DNA of 64,000 bases from Thermoanaerobacter sp049701115 (GCF_049701115.1 NZ_JBNATX010000003.1:28619-92618); one strand, 5' to 3'; positions 8,300 through 17,374 are shown, counted from the first letter of the stretch. Program-made: numbers and translations. Notes: a model not told the origin generated them from the letters alone.

Positions 8300-9490
8300 T
8301 TAACAGAATAATACTTTACCAGCTTCCTTTAAAATCTCGTTTTTAGCAAAAACTTTTTTAACTATTTTTTCTATCACACTTTCTTCTGTCTCCGTAGTAG
8401 CTTCTTCCCTAATCTTTACTCTTACCTTCTCTATTAATTCCTTATAGGAATAGACTTTAAACCGCTCTAATTTATACTCTTCTGCCAGGTTTTCCAAAAT
8501 TACAAGAAAAATATCCTCATAATCAGCTTTCGATCCTAAATTTGAAAGAGATGCTAATTTAGGAATTATAAATTCGAAGACAGCTCTTTTTTCCGGTATC
8601 TCATCGTCTATTTCCAGAATCCTCTTTAATTTTTTAACTTTTTCCGCATCTATCCTCATAAGATAGTCAATAAAAAATTCTTCTTTTTCTTCGCATTTGA
8701 TGTAGTATTTCTTCCCCTTAAGTCCTTTTAAAGCCTTTAACCCATCGTAATACCCCAGTTTTAAATTATATATAGCCCTCATTCTATCAAACTCAAGAAT
8801 TCCTCCTAAATTTTCTTTTGGAGAAATGATGGTGACATTTAATCCTGTAAAATCGACTTTTCTCACTATACCAAAACTTCCTGTTCTTATGATTATTAAG
8901 TCCTTGTACCCCTTATCTATAAGCAGATTGGCGGGAAGGTTGTTGTAAACTCCGCCATCTAAAAAGCTCTTTCCATCAATTTTCTCTCTCTTAAAGACAG
9001 GCAAGTAAGCACTTGCCATCAAATAGTCAATAAGTTTTCCGTATGGTATATCTTCAATATAAAGTTCAAGGGGCTTAAAATCACTTAAAGAAACTGTCAC
9101 AATTGCAAAATCCTTGCCAGAATTTCTTATCTTGCTCTCTTCTATTGCCTCTTGCAATAGTTGCCTCAAAGGACTTATATCTAAGCCCCCTTCTTTTATT
9201 ATCCCTCTTAACTTTTCTAGAAGAAGAGCTATGTCTTTACTTTCTAATCTGCCCTCTTTAAATTTTTCTATCTCCTCGTCACTTGCCTTTATAACTCTTG
9301 AATAACTAATGTTCTCCCATATTTCCCAGGCCTTATCTATGTCGCCCTGCACAAAAATTGCACCGTTTAAGGCTCCAACAGAAGTTCCAGCTACCCCCCT
9401 GATTTCAAGCCCCTCTTCTGTAAGAGCCTTGTATACTCCTACCTGATAAGCTCCTCTTGCGCCTCCTCCTTCTAAAACCACCCCGTACAT
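8300..9490 (-). CDS. Patatin-like phospholipase
   Basis: Serine lipid hydrolase of 396 aa. The N-terminal half is a patatin domain with oxyanion-hole GGGARG (residues 8-13), nucleophile motif GTSVG (about 35-39) and the catalytic DGG in FLDGGVYNN (about 178). The C-terminal 150 residues are charged and alpha-helical with no family I recognise. There is no signal peptide, so it is probably cytoplasmic and acts on membrane lipids. It is the first gene of a probable operon with the AhpD-like and MFS genes. An extended -10 element lies upstream near 9522-9530. Confidence 0.9.
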   Translation of the reverse strand: MYGVVLEGGGARGAYQVGVYKALTEEGLEIRGVAGTSVGALNGAIFVQGDIDKAWEIWENISYSRVIKASDEEIEKFKEGRLESKDIALLLEKLRGIIKEGGLDISPLRQLLQEAIEESKIRNSGKDFAIVTVSLSDFKPLELYIEDIPYGKLIDYLMASAYLPVFKREKIDGKSFLDGGVYNNLPANLLIDKGYKDLIIIRTGSFGIVRKVDFTGLNVTIISPKENLGGILEFDRMRAIYNLKLGYYDGLKALKGLKGKKYYIKCEEKEEFFIDYLMRIDAEKVKKLKRILEIDDEIPEKRAVFEFIIPKLASLSNLGSKADYEDIFLVILENLAEEYKLERFKVYSYKELIEKVRVKIREEATTETEESVIEKIVKKVFAKNEILKEAGKVLFC

Positions 9491-9521
9491 AGTAAAACCC
9501 CCAAAAACTTTTCCAGTAAAA

Positions 9522-9530
9522 AGTATACCA
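9522..9530 (-). promoter_or_regulatory. Extended -10 promoter for the patatin operon
   Basis: On the minus strand TGGTATACT, with TTTGTT 17 bp upstream of TATACT. The -35 region falls within the T-run of the htpX terminator, so two elements share bases. Confidence 0.5.
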
Positions 9531-9540
9531 CAATCTTTTT

Positions 9541-9580
9541 AAAAAACAAAAAACCAAGAAGTGGCATAAAGCCACTTCTT
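9541..9580 (-). terminator. Terminator of lemA-htpX, part of a repeat family
   Basis: A perfect 10-bp stem (AAGAAGTGGC paired with GCCACTTCTT), 5-nt loop, followed on the minus strand by GGTTTTTTGTTTTTT. Its AAGTGGC core and the flanking CAGTTTGTTGACA recur elsewhere in the window. Confidence 0.8.
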
Positions 9581-9611
9581 CCAGTTTGTTGACATAACCC
9601 TCTTATTTAAG
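9551..9611. repeat. Interspersed intergenic repeat, copy 1
   Basis: Contains the hairpin AAGAAGTGGC/GCCACTTCTT, the 13-bp box CAGTTTGTTGACA at 9582-9594, and TCTTATTTAAG at 9601-9611. The last two are identical to, and in the same order as, those at 63924-63954, with spacers of 6 and 7 bp. It lies about 30 bp beyond the htpX stop. Confidence 0.65.
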
Positions 9612-9641
9612 AAGCGTTTCATGGTTCTAAATACAGTAACG

Positions 9642-10538
9642 CTATATAGTTAGGCTTTTTAGCCTTCTTATTCTTTCCTCAATTGGAGGATGGGTAGCAA
9701 AAAGGCGCTCTACTTTTCCAAAAGGATTGGATATAAACATATGGGCAGTAGCATTCGATGCTGTTCTCATGGGTTTTGCATAATTCCCAATTTTTTCTAA
9801 TGCCGATGCGAGCCCATACGGGTCTCTCACAATGTATGCACCTGTAGCATCAGCCAGAAATTCTCTCTGTCTTGATATAGCAGACCTTATTATCAAAACC
9901 ACAATAGGCGCTATTATAGAAAGTATAAGCCCTATTAAAAGAAGTATAAAGCCAAGGTTGTCGTTTTTGTCTCTTCTTCTTCCTCCTACCCCCCACCACA
10001 TGCTCCTTAAAAAAACATCTCTTAAAAGTATTATCAATCCCGCAACTATTGCCACCACCGTCATTAAGAGAATGTCTCTATTCCTGATGTGGGACATCTC
10101 ATGAGCGATGACTCCCTGTAACTCTTCTCGATTCATGGTTTTTAATAGACCTGTAGTAACACAAATCGCAGCATGTTTCGGATCCTTTCCGGTAGCAAAG
10201 GCATTAGGCTGGTTTTCATGCATTATATACACTTTGGGCTTTGGAACCCCAGCGGCAAGAGCTACTTCTTCCACTACATTGTGGAGAAGATAATATTCTT
10301 CCGGGTCTGCAGGTTCTGCACCTACTGAAGCCAACGCTATTTTATCAGACTGCTCATAAGCTATCCAGTTGTATAAGATTATAAAAATCGCTAAAAAAAC
10401 TATACCTGTTATTCCCCAATTAAAATACCACACGAAAAAGTATCCTATGGCAAAAAGCATCAATGAAAACAGCACTATAAAGAAGTAAGTTTTTCTGACA
10501 TTTTCTGCTTGGAGCTCGTATAAAGTCTTCTTGCCCAT
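9642..10538 (-). CDS. htpX: HtpX-type M48 membrane metalloprotease
   Basis: Zinc protease of the inner membrane involved in quality control of membrane proteins. About 298 aa. It has two N-terminal membrane spans (about 15-55), the zinc motif HEMSH near residue 147 with a downstream Glu ligand in REFLADATGA, and two more hydrophobic segments between them. I chose the ATG at 10538, which has AGGATGAG in front; the frame also opens at a GTG at 10553 that lies within that site. It pairs with lemA 18 bp upstream, a common bacterial arrangement. Confidence 0.94.
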   Translation of the reverse strand: MGKKTLYELQAENVRKTYFFIVLFSLMLFAIGYFFVWYFNWGITGIVFLAIFIILYNWIAYEQSDKIALASVGAEPADPEEYYLLHNVVEEVALAAGVPKPKVYIMHENQPNAFATGKDPKHAAICVTTGLLKTMNREELQGVIAHEMSHIRNRDILLMTVVAIVAGLIILLRDVFLRSMWWGVGGRRRDKNDNLGFILLLIGLILSIIAPIVVLIIRSAISRQREFLADATGAYIVRDPYGLASALEKIGNYAKPMRTASNATAHMFISNPFGKVERLFATHPPIEERIRRLKSLTI

Positions 10539-10556
10539 AATTCTCATCCTCACATT

Positions 10557-11102
10557 TTAAAACTGTACATTAATTGGTCCTCTCTCTCCTTCATCTACCG
10601 GATAATATTCCTTAGGGGTAAGTCCCATCATTTTAGCAACAATAGAAGCTGGAATCCTTTGCTGGGCAGCATTGTATTGCATAACTACATCGTTGTAAAA
10701 CTGTCTTGCAAATGCTATTTTATTTTCCGTATTAGTAAGTTCTTCTTGTAATTTTAAAAAGTTCTCATTGGCTTTAAGTTCAGGATAGTTTTCGGCAACA
10801 GCAAATAATGTCCTTAACGCTTGTGTAATCTGATTATTGGCATCGCCTATCTCCCTTACACTACCAGAACCCATTGCTTTGGCCCTCAGTTCCCCCAGCT
10901 TTTCAAAAATCTCCTTTTCGTGAGCGGCATATCCTTTTACTGTATTAACAAGATTAGGTATTAAATCGTATCTCCTTTTCAGCTGTACATCTATCTGTGC
11001 CCATGCATTCTCTACTCTGTTTCTCAAGTTGATAAATCCATTATAAGTCAGTATAAACCAAAGCACTATTACTGCTATAATAGATAAAATTATCCACAAC
11101 AT
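10557..11102 (-). CDS. lemA: LemA family protein
   Basis: 181 aa with one N-terminal membrane span (about 3-20) followed by a helical LemA domain. NGFINLRNRVENAWAQIDVQLKRR and RYDLIPNLV are hallmark segments. The molecular function is not established; the family often sits beside HtpX or TPM-domain proteins, as here. The ATG at 11102 has AGGAG 9 nt upstream; the TTG at 11108 is too close to the site. Confidence 0.93.
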   Translation of the reverse strand: MLWIILSIIAVIVLWFILTYNGFINLRNRVENAWAQIDVQLKRRYDLIPNLVNTVKGYAAHEKEIFEKLGELRAKAMGSGSVREIGDANNQITQALRTLFAVAENYPELKANENFLKLQEELTNTENKIAFARQFYNDVVMQYNAAQQRIPASIVAKMMGLTPKEYYPVDEGERGPINVQF

Positions 11103-11135
11103 TTTCAATCACTCCTTCAATTTTTATGCACTTTA

Positions 11136-11164
11136 ATTTTATTACATTCTTCCAGAAAAAGCAA
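11136..11164 (-). promoter_or_regulatory. Probable promoter for lemA-htpX
   Basis: On the minus strand TTGCTT (11164-11159), a 17-bp spacer, then TAAAAT (11141-11136), about 34 bp before the lemA start codon. Confidence 0.45.
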
Positions 11165-11169
11165 CAAAA

Positions 11170-12144
11170 TTAAACTTTTTTTAGGTCTTTATATGACTTA
11201 AGTCCGTGAATGGAATCCGCCTCAATTACAGCCTTTACTACAGCCTTTTCTACTGCCATCACTGCCAAAACCGCTAAAGCTGTAATGTCTACTCTTACCT
11301 CTCCCGTACCCATGACAAAGACAGTATCTCCATCAAACATTGTATGTACAGGCCTTATAGCTCTTGCATAACCATTATGAGCCATCATAGCGATTCTATT
11401 AGCCTCTGGTTTGGTTATTAAAGCATTAGTAACCACAACACCTATAGTCGTATTACCTTTAAATATATCCCTTTCAGGCTTGATGTTTTTTACTATCTCC
11501 CTCTCTGTTCCTACTAGTATTCTCTTCTTCTCATCTAAAAGCCCCGCCAATATTTCTCCTGTCTCAGGATCTATAACGTCTCCCAAAGCATTGACTGCAA
11601 CTACAGCTCCTACTTTCAGCTCTCCAGCCTTGATAGCATAGCACCCTATTCCGCTTTTCATCGCTCTATTCATACCAAAAAGTTTACCAACTGTGGCTCC
11701 AGTACCAGCTCCCTTACTTCCACATTCAAAAATCCCCTTTTCAGCATTGACGCAAGCTCTATACCCCATTTCAAAATCTGGCCTCCTGTAGGGATTGCCT
11801 ACAGAAAGGTCGAAAAGTATGGCGCTGGCTACTATTGGAACCTTTACTTTGCCTACCTCAATCCCCACCCCTTTTTCTTCTAAATATTTCATCACACCTG
11901 AAGCAGCTTCAAGTCCGAAGGCTGATCCGCCCGCCAAAACTACTGCATGAATTTTATCTACAAGATTTTCTGATCTTATAAGGTCTGTCTCCCTCGTACC
12001 AGGAGCTCCTCCCCGCACTTCTACGCCGGGAGTCGCTCCTTTTTCACACATTACAACGGTACACCCAGTCCCTGCTTCCAAATCCTCTGCGTTTCCCAGC
12101 CTTATTCCTTCAATTTCTCTGATATCTATTTCTTGAAGTTCCAT
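11170..12144 (-). CDS. P1 family peptidase (DmpA/S58-type)
   Basis: 324 aa N-terminal-nucleophile-type aminopeptidase family that autoprocesses to two chains. It has the family's glycine-rich start (EGIRLGNAEDLEAGTGCTVV) and VLAGGSAFGLEAASG near 90-105. The processing region is GNTTIGVVVTNA near 245, where a Thr rather than Ser would be the nucleophile. The substrate is not predictable (D-amino-acid esters, beta-aminopeptides or small amides in relatives). GGAGG lies in front of the ATG. It is transcribed divergently from the acetyltransferase gene. Confidence 0.88.
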   Translation of the reverse strand: MELQEIDIREIEGIRLGNAEDLEAGTGCTVVMCEKGATPGVEVRGGAPGTRETDLIRSENLVDKIHAVVLAGGSAFGLEAASGVMKYLEEKGVGIEVGKVKVPIVASAILFDLSVGNPYRRPDFEMGYRACVNAEKGIFECGSKGAGTGATVGKLFGMNRAMKSGIGCYAIKAGELKVGAVVAVNALGDVIDPETGEILAGLLDEKKRILVGTEREIVKNIKPERDIFKGNTTIGVVVTNALITKPEANRIAMMAHNGYARAIRPVHTMFDGDTVFVMGTGEVRVDITALAVLAVMAVEKAVVKAVIEADSIHGLKSYKDLKKV

Positions 12145-12183
12145 TTCTCATTACCTCCATTTCTCAATTAAAACATTATGTGA

Positions 12184-12189
12184 TATAAT
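12184..12189 (+). promoter_or_regulatory. -10 element for the acetyltransferase-like gene
   Basis: GATATAAT with TATAAT at 12184-12189, about 33 bp before the start codon; the -35 is poor. Confidence 0.4.
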
Positions 12190-12221
12190 AAATTAAAGTC
12201 TCAAAGAGAAGGAGATAAAAT

Positions 12222-13346
12222 ATGAAGATCGAAATAAAACCTGTAAAGTCCCTTCAAGAACTCATGGTATTTATAAAATTACCCTGGCAAATATATAAAA
12301 ATAACAGAAACTGGGTCCCACCTCTTATATCGGACATGAAAAACACCTTAAATAGAAAAAATCCTGCTTTTTTAAACATAGAATTTGAAATGTTTTTAGC
12401 CTTCAAAGAAGGTCAACCTGCGGGAAGAATTTTTGTCGGAATAGATAAAAATTTAAATCAAAGAAAAAATCTAAAAATGGGCTACTTTGCTCTGTTAGAA
12501 ACTATAGAAGATTTCGACGTTTTCTTTGGATTAATGGATGCTGCTATCAACTGGTTAAAAGATAAAAACATCAATTTAATCAAAGGACCTGTTTCTCCTT
12601 TCGGCGTGAAAGGAGATGAATACAAAGGACTTCTTATTAATGCTTACGATATGCCTCCCGTCTTTATGAACTCTTACAATCCTCCTTATTACAAAAGTTT
12701 TATAGAAAGATATGGCTTCGAAAAAGACTATGACCTTTACGCCTATTACTTAGACCCTAAAAAACTTTTTGCAAAAGACCCTAAAAAAATCTTAGAGTAT
12801 GCCCAAAAAAAGTACAACTTTTATCTCAAAAGCATCAATTTAAAAGCTATAGACAGGGAGGTGTTGGATTTAAAAAAAGTAATAGACCTTTCTGTACCTG
12901 ATGAATGGGAAGACTTAGTCCCTCCTTCCCTCGAAGAAATAAAAGAAATGGCAAAAAAATTAAAACCGTTTGCAGACCCTGACCTCATAGTAATAGCAAG
13001 GTCACAGGAAAACCCTATTGGATTTGGCCTTGCTCTCCCTGATTATAATGAAGTCTTAATTCATATGAAAGGCAAGCTCACTCCTTTTTCTATAGCAAAA
13101 TTTCTATGGTATAGGAAAAAAATTGAAGGAGTAAGATTCTTTACCATGTTCGTAGTTCCGGAATTCAGGCAAAAAGGAGTTTCTTACGCTATATATTACC
13201 AGACCTTTTTAAACGGCTTAAAGAAAAATTATTCCTACGGTGAAGGCTCTACTATTGGAGAGGACAATTTAAGAATGAGAAAAGATATAGAAAGCCTCGG
13301 AGGAATTCACTACAAAACTTACCGAATATATAAAAAGCTTCTATGA
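12222..13346 (+). CDS. GNAT-like N-acyltransferase
   Basis: 374 aa. The C-terminal third carries the GNAT acyl-CoA fold features: MFVVPEFRQKGVSYAIYYQ resembles the pyrophosphate-binding loop (R-x-x-G-x-[SG]). The N-terminal part, with LPWQIYKNNRNWVPPL, matches a large uncharacterised bacterial acyltransferase-like family that includes E. coli YghO. The ribosome-binding site is AGAAGGAGA. The last 6 bp overlap the 3' end of the convergent glycosyltransferase gene. The acyl acceptor is unknown. Confidence 0.75.
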   Translation: MKIEIKPVKSLQELMVFIKLPWQIYKNNRNWVPPLISDMKNTLNRKNPAFLNIEFEMFLAFKEGQPAGRIFVGIDKNLNQRKNLKMGYFALLETIEDFDVFFGLMDAAINWLKDKNINLIKGPVSPFGVKGDEYKGLLINAYDMPPVFMNSYNPPYYKSFIERYGFEKDYDLYAYYLDPKKLFAKDPKKILEYAQKKYNFYLKSINLKAIDREVLDLKKVIDLSVPDEWEDLVPPSLEEIKEMAKKLKPFADPDLIVIARSQENPIGFGLALPDYNEVLIHMKGKLTPFSIAKFLWYRKKIEGVRFFTMFVVPEFRQKGVSYAIYYQTFLNGLKKNYSYGEGSTIGEDNLRMRKDIESLGGIHYKTYRIYKKLL

Positions 13347-14507
13347 ATTTTTCTTTTCAGGCACCTCTATTTTCTGGATATAACCCCCTTTTGAAACTCT
13401 ATATCTTATACCTCTCCATTCAACATATGGATTAGATAAAGCGTACAAAAGATAAAAACTACCAAATATATCAAACAAAGGCCCCATTATAAAATCAACA
13501 ATTTTTATTTCATTTTTTGTGACTTTTCTCATCAAAAGAGACTGTATTACTCTAAAAAAGAGAAAAATGAGCGACAAAAATATTACTCCTTTGCTTTTGG
13601 TTAAGATACCTATCATTAAAAATATCCAATACCAGGAAAGCATAAGTACAAATAAAGGTAACTCTGTGAGTATATGGGTTTTTATCCCTACCCCTATTCT
13701 TTTAGCATAATTTAAAGACCTCTCCATTGGAAGAACGTTCACATGGCACTCTACAAAGGGGCCTAAAACCAACTTATAACCCATCTTGTAAAGAGTCTCT
13801 CCTAAATGAAAATCCTCAAGAAGAGAACTACCAAATCTTTCAAGTCCTCCAACCTTCTCCAGCAAATCTTTTCTCATCGCAAAAGCTGCACCTGTAGCTC
13901 CCATATTGAGATTAAGCTTTGTGAAGAATGCCCATAAAAAGTCTGTTTCACTATTCTGAAGAAAGGTAAAAAACCTAGTCCAAAAGTCTTTTCCGCCTAT
14001 ATTCACTTGCCCGCAGGTAGTCATTCCTACCCCATGTTTTCTTAGAGGTCTCACCATTTTCACTATAAAATCAGGTTGCACTCTTATATCACTATCCACA
14101 AACACCAATGTTTGGTATTTTGCCAATTTCATACCATGAATCATATTAGAACTCTTCCCATTCAACCCTTCTATCAGAGGGTTAACTGTAATTGCCGCAT
14201 CCAAATTTGGATAATAATCTTCAACCAGTCTTTTTACTACAGGAATAGCAGGGTCATTTTCATCCTGAAAACTGAAGACATGTTGAAGAGGTCCTCTATA
14301 ATTTTGTTCAAAAGTAGACATTACGTTCTTTTCAAATTCAAAATCCAGATCCTTTATTGGATGTATTATAGTAACTCCTTCTTTTTCATCTTCTTCATTT
14401 GAATCTATCACATTGTATGTCCAATCCATATGTTTTTTTACAAAAAAGATTTGAGCAGCCCAGAAAAAAATGAAAAATAAGCCTAATAAAAGTTCTGCAT
14501 AAAACAT
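13341..14507 (-). CDS. Membrane glycosyltransferase family 2 (ceramide-glucosyltransferase-like)
   Basis: 388 aa with an N-terminal membrane anchor (about 4-22), a GT-A catalytic domain, and three or four C-terminal hydrophobic segments. Motifs include FVDSDIRVQPDF (DxD metal site near 137-139), GATGAAFAMRK, and LLEDFHLGETLYKMGYK (catalytic E-D). The order resembles the GT21 ceramide glucosyltransferase or hopanoid HpnI type, so a glycolipid product is likely but unproven. GGAGA precedes the ATG. It is 15 bp after an rRNA methyltransferase gene and probably co-transcribed with it. Confidence 0.8.
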   Translation of the reverse strand: MFYAELLLGLFFIFFWAAQIFFVKKHMDWTYNVIDSNEEDEKEGVTIIHPIKDLDFEFEKNVMSTFEQNYRGPLQHVFSFQDENDPAIPVVKRLVEDYYPNLDAAITVNPLIEGLNGKSSNMIHGMKLAKYQTLVFVDSDIRVQPDFIVKMVRPLRKHGVGMTTCGQVNIGGKDFWTRFFTFLQNSETDFLWAFFTKLNLNMGATGAAFAMRKDLLEKVGGLERFGSSLLEDFHLGETLYKMGYKLVLGPFVECHVNVLPMERSLNYAKRIGVGIKTHILTELPLFVLMLSWYWIFLMIGILTKSKGVIFLSLIFLFFRVIQSLLMRKVTKNEIKIVDFIMGPLFDIFGSFYLLYALSNPYVEWRGIRYRVSKGGYIQKIEVPEKKNS

Positions 14508-14522
14508 CGCAATCTCCTTTCC

Positions 14523-15872
14523 TCACTCTTTTTCAAGAAGCCCCACTGATTCCACATGATAAGTGTGGGGAAACATATCAATCAACTTTATTTTCTTAAC
14601 AGAATATCCCTTTTCATTAAAAAGTTTTAAATCCCTCACAAAGGTCTCTGGATTACAAGAAACGTATATTATCTTCTCTGGACTCAACTTTGAAATATCC
14701 TCTATTGTTCTCAAGTTTATCCCAGCCCTTGGAGGATCAACTATCACCACATCGGGTTTTTCATTTATCTCTTTCAGCTTTTTAGAAACATCTCCTGCGA
14801 GAAATTCTATGTTGTCAAGCCCATTTAATTTCGAATTTTCCCTCGCTGAGATGACCGCCTCTTCCACTATCTCTATTCCAAATACTTTTTTTGCCACAGG
14901 CGCCATTATTATACCTATTGTTCCTGTACCGCAATAAAGGTCAAATACCACTTTCCCAGACACATCCCCTGCAAAGTCCCTCACAGTAGAATATATCCTT
15001 TCGGCACCATAGGAATTTGTCTGAAAAAAAGAAAAAGGGCTTATTTTAAATTTAAGACCTAACAATTCCTCAATCAAATAATCTCTTCCATAGAGTATCT
15101 CCATCTTTTCACATATCACTGCATCCGAAAGAGAATTATTATAAGTGTGTAAAATACCCACTAAATTCGCTATAAATTCTGCTTTTTTATAACGTTCGAC
15201 CAGCTCATTAAAGTTGTGGTCTATCTGAGTAGTGGTTACGATATTTATCAAAAGTTCATTGTTTTTTGAAGCCTTCCTCACTACCAGATGCCTCAGGTAC
15301 CCCTCATGAGTCTTTTTGTCATAAAAAGGCAATTCTTTTTGCAAAGCATAATCAAAGGCTATAGAAAGAGCTTTTTTAAAATCCTCGTCTACAATATTAC
15401 ACTTATCAGTCATCACTATCTCGTAAAACTTTCCCTTTCTGTGAAGCCCTAAGGCTTTATTTCCTTCTTTATCCCTTCCAAAAGTATATTCCATCTTATT
15501 CCTATAACCATAAACCCTTGGGCTAGCTTCTATGCCCAAAAATTCGAAATCGGCTATTCCTTCTTTTTCAAGGAGTTTTAACACTCCTCTTTCTTTTATC
15601 ATCAACTGAGTCTCGTAGGTGAGATTCTGATAAGTACAACCTCCACACTCACCAAAATGAGGACAAGGGCTCTCTACTTCAAGAGGGGACCTTTCGATAA
15701 TTCTTATAACTTCTCCTTCTAATTCTCCCTTTCGTTTCCGTACTCTTGCTTCTACCTTTTCTCCTATTACTCCGCCTCTGATTTTTATAGGTTTCCCCTC
15801 ATAGAAAGCTATCCCCTTACCTTTAAAATCCATTTCTTCTACCTGCAAAGTCAAGACCTTTCCCTTTTTCAT
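14523..15872 (-). CDS. rlmD: 23S rRNA (uracil-C5) methyltransferase, RlmD/RlmCD type (copy 1)
   Basis: SAM-dependent methylation of a uridine C5 in 23S rRNA. 449 aa: TRAM RNA-binding domain (1-60); iron-sulfur cysteines at 70, 76 and 79 (CPHFGECGGC) with a fourth near 159; Rossmann motif FDLYCGTGTIG; DPPRAG; and the catalytic Cys in YVSCNPETF. Whether it modifies U747, U1939 or both cannot be read directly. A second full-length paralogue lies at 31377. The start is an ATG with a clear AGGAG. Confidence 0.92.
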   Translation of the reverse strand: MKKGKVLTLQVEEMDFKGKGIAFYEGKPIKIRGGVIGEKVEARVRKRKGELEGEVIRIIERSPLEVESPCPHFGECGGCTYQNLTYETQLMIKERGVLKLLEKEGIADFEFLGIEASPRVYGYRNKMEYTFGRDKEGNKALGLHRKGKFYEIVMTDKCNIVDEDFKKALSIAFDYALQKELPFYDKKTHEGYLRHLVVRKASKNNELLINIVTTTQIDHNFNELVERYKKAEFIANLVGILHTYNNSLSDAVICEKMEILYGRDYLIEELLGLKFKISPFSFFQTNSYGAERIYSTVRDFAGDVSGKVVFDLYCGTGTIGIIMAPVAKKVFGIEIVEEAVISARENSKLNGLDNIEFLAGDVSKKLKEINEKPDVVIVDPPRAGINLRTIEDISKLSPEKIIYVSCNPETFVRDLKLFNEKGYSVKKIKLIDMFPHTYHVESVGLLEKE

Positions 15873-15946
15873 GGCTCATCTCCTTTCTTACATTACAAAT
15901 TATACCCCAATTTCACTTATATTTCTAATGTAATTTTTAAAAAACC

Positions 15947-15975
15947 TTTACATAAATTAAATAAAATTGTATACT
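15947..15975 (+). promoter_or_regulatory. SigA-type promoter for the OadG-like/OadB unit
   Basis: TTTACA (15947-15952), a 17-bp spacer, then TATACT (15970-15975), 34 bp before the small ORF. Confidence 0.7.
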
Positions 15976-16009
15976 AAAACTTGGGCAAAAGTATTGTGAG
16001 GTGATATGA

Positions 16010-16159
16010 ATGATACCTGATACTGTGTTAGGAGCCGTCTATCTTTCTATAGTAGATATGATTTTACTTTCATTGCTCCTTCTTTTAATTGGAGCCATAC
16101 TCTCTAAAATTTTTCCCTTGTTTGGTAAATTAGAAAAATTTTTTAGCACAAAAAAATAA
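16010..16159 (+). CDS. 49-aa membrane protein, probable gamma-like subunit of a sodium pump
   Basis: ATG at 16010 preceded by GTGAGGTGAT; an ATG 4 bp earlier is out of frame and stops at once. The product has one strong hydrophobic helix (about 12-32, very Leu/Ile-rich) and a basic tail ending FFSTKK. Just upstream of a decarboxylase beta subunit, small single-span proteins are normally the OadG/MmdD-type gamma or delta subunits that hold the complex together. I infer that role from position and topology only. Sequence similarity to OadG is too weak to see by eye. Confidence 0.6.
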   Translation: MIPDTVLGAVYLSIVDMILLSLLLLLIGAILSKIFPLFGKLEKFFSTKK

Positions 16160-16173
16160 AAGGAGTGTAAGAA

Positions 16174-17301
16174 ATGGAGTTATTGCTCAAACTTTTTCAA
16201 GATATGCTTCATACTACAGGCCTTGTCCATATCACATGGAGGAATATATTACTCATAATAGTAGGAATAGTTTTGATATACTTGGCAATTGTAAAAAAAT
16301 ATGAGCCTTTTCTTCTGCTGCCAATAGGATTTGGAAGCATAATTGCAAATGTCCCCGGCACAGGGTTATTAGATCCCGGAGGTCTCATACATTTTTTTTA
16401 CTTAGGGGTTGAAAAGGTTATCTATCCGCCTCTCATTTTCTTAGGAGTAGGAGCAATGACAGATTTTGGTCCCATGATTGCAAACCCCAGCATAATGATA
16501 CTCGGAGCCTTTGCTCACATAGGGATATTCATCGCCTTAATCGGGGCAAAACTTTTAGGTTTTAGCATATTTGAAGCCGGAGCAATAGGAATTATTGGCG
16601 GTGCAGATGGTCCGATGGCAATTTACGTAACACAAAAATTGGCACCACATCTTATGGCTCAAATATCAGTAGCAGCTTACTCTTATATGGCTTTAATGCC
16701 ATTGATACAGCCCCCAATCATGAAGCTTCTTACCACAAAAAAAGAAAGACAGATAATGATGAAACAACTTCGTCCCGTATCAAAGACAGAAAAAATAGTT
16801 TTCCCTATATTCATAACCATTATAATAGACCTTCTACTCCCTCCCATAGCTCCTCTTATAACCATGTTCATGCTGGGCAATCTTCTAAAAGAGGCTGGGG
16901 TAGTAGATAGGCTTGCAAAAACAGCAAGCGGAGAATTTATGAACGTTATAACCATTCTTCTCGGTGTATCTATAGGTTCCACAATGAAAGCAGATACCTT
17001 CTTGACTCTTAAAACTTTAGAAATACTCTCCCTTGGACTGATCGCTTTTATGACAGGAACTGCAGGAGGCATTTTGGGAGCAAAGCTTTTAAACTACCTT
17101 TCTGGCGGAAAAATAAATCCCCTTATCGGATCTGCTGGTATTGCTTCTGTACCAATAGCAGCAAGAGTTTCTCACTCCGTCGCCATAAAAGAAAATCCAT
17201 ACAATTTCCTGATAATGCATGCTATGGGGCCCAACCTGGCAGGAGTCTTTGGAACGGCAATAGCAGGAGGAATAATGCTGGTTTTGTTGGGCGTCCACTG
17301 A
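16174..17301 (+). CDS. Sodium ion-translocating decarboxylase, beta subunit (OadB/GcdB/MmdB family)
   Basis: The membrane subunit that couples biotin-linked decarboxylation of an acid (oxaloacetate, methylmalonyl-CoA or glutaconyl-CoA) to Na+ export. 375 aa, about nine spans. The family's signature GGADGP region is present (GAIGIIGGADGPMAIYVTQ near 138-156) with its key Asp, as are the conserved Asn/Ser-rich late helices (GSAGIASVPIAARVSH). AAAGGAG precedes the ATG, 14 bp after the small gene. No alpha (carboxyltransferase) or biotin carrier gene is in the window, so the substrate cannot be stated. Confidence 0.9.
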   Translation: MELLLKLFQDMLHTTGLVHITWRNILLIIVGIVLIYLAIVKKYEPFLLLPIGFGSIIANVPGTGLLDPGGLIHFFYLGVEKVIYPPLIFLGVGAMTDFGPMIANPSIMILGAFAHIGIFIALIGAKLLGFSIFEAGAIGIIGGADGPMAIYVTQKLAPHLMAQISVAAYSYMALMPLIQPPIMKLLTTKKERQIMMKQLRPVSKTEKIVFPIFITIIIDLLLPPIAPLITMFMLGNLLKEAGVVDRLAKTASGEFMNVITILLGVSIGSTMKADTFLTLKTLEILSLGLIAFMTGTAGGILGAKLLNYLSGGKINPLIGSAGIASVPIAARVSHSVAIKENPYNFLIMHAMGPNLAGVFGTAIAGGIMLVLLGVH

Positions 17302-17374
17302 AAAGTTTTTGTAACATCAAGGGTAATTTTTGAATAGTATATAGCAAATTATATTCTTCGGAGGAGTATATGTC

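Noticed and set aside
16683..17072. A 129-codon open frame opposite oadB
   Set aside because: A shadow of the membrane protein's frame with no ribosome-binding site or recognisable domain.
17302..17374. Sigma-E or sigma-K promoter for cotJABC
   Set aside because: Expected from biology, but no pair of boxes matches either consensus well enough to place it.
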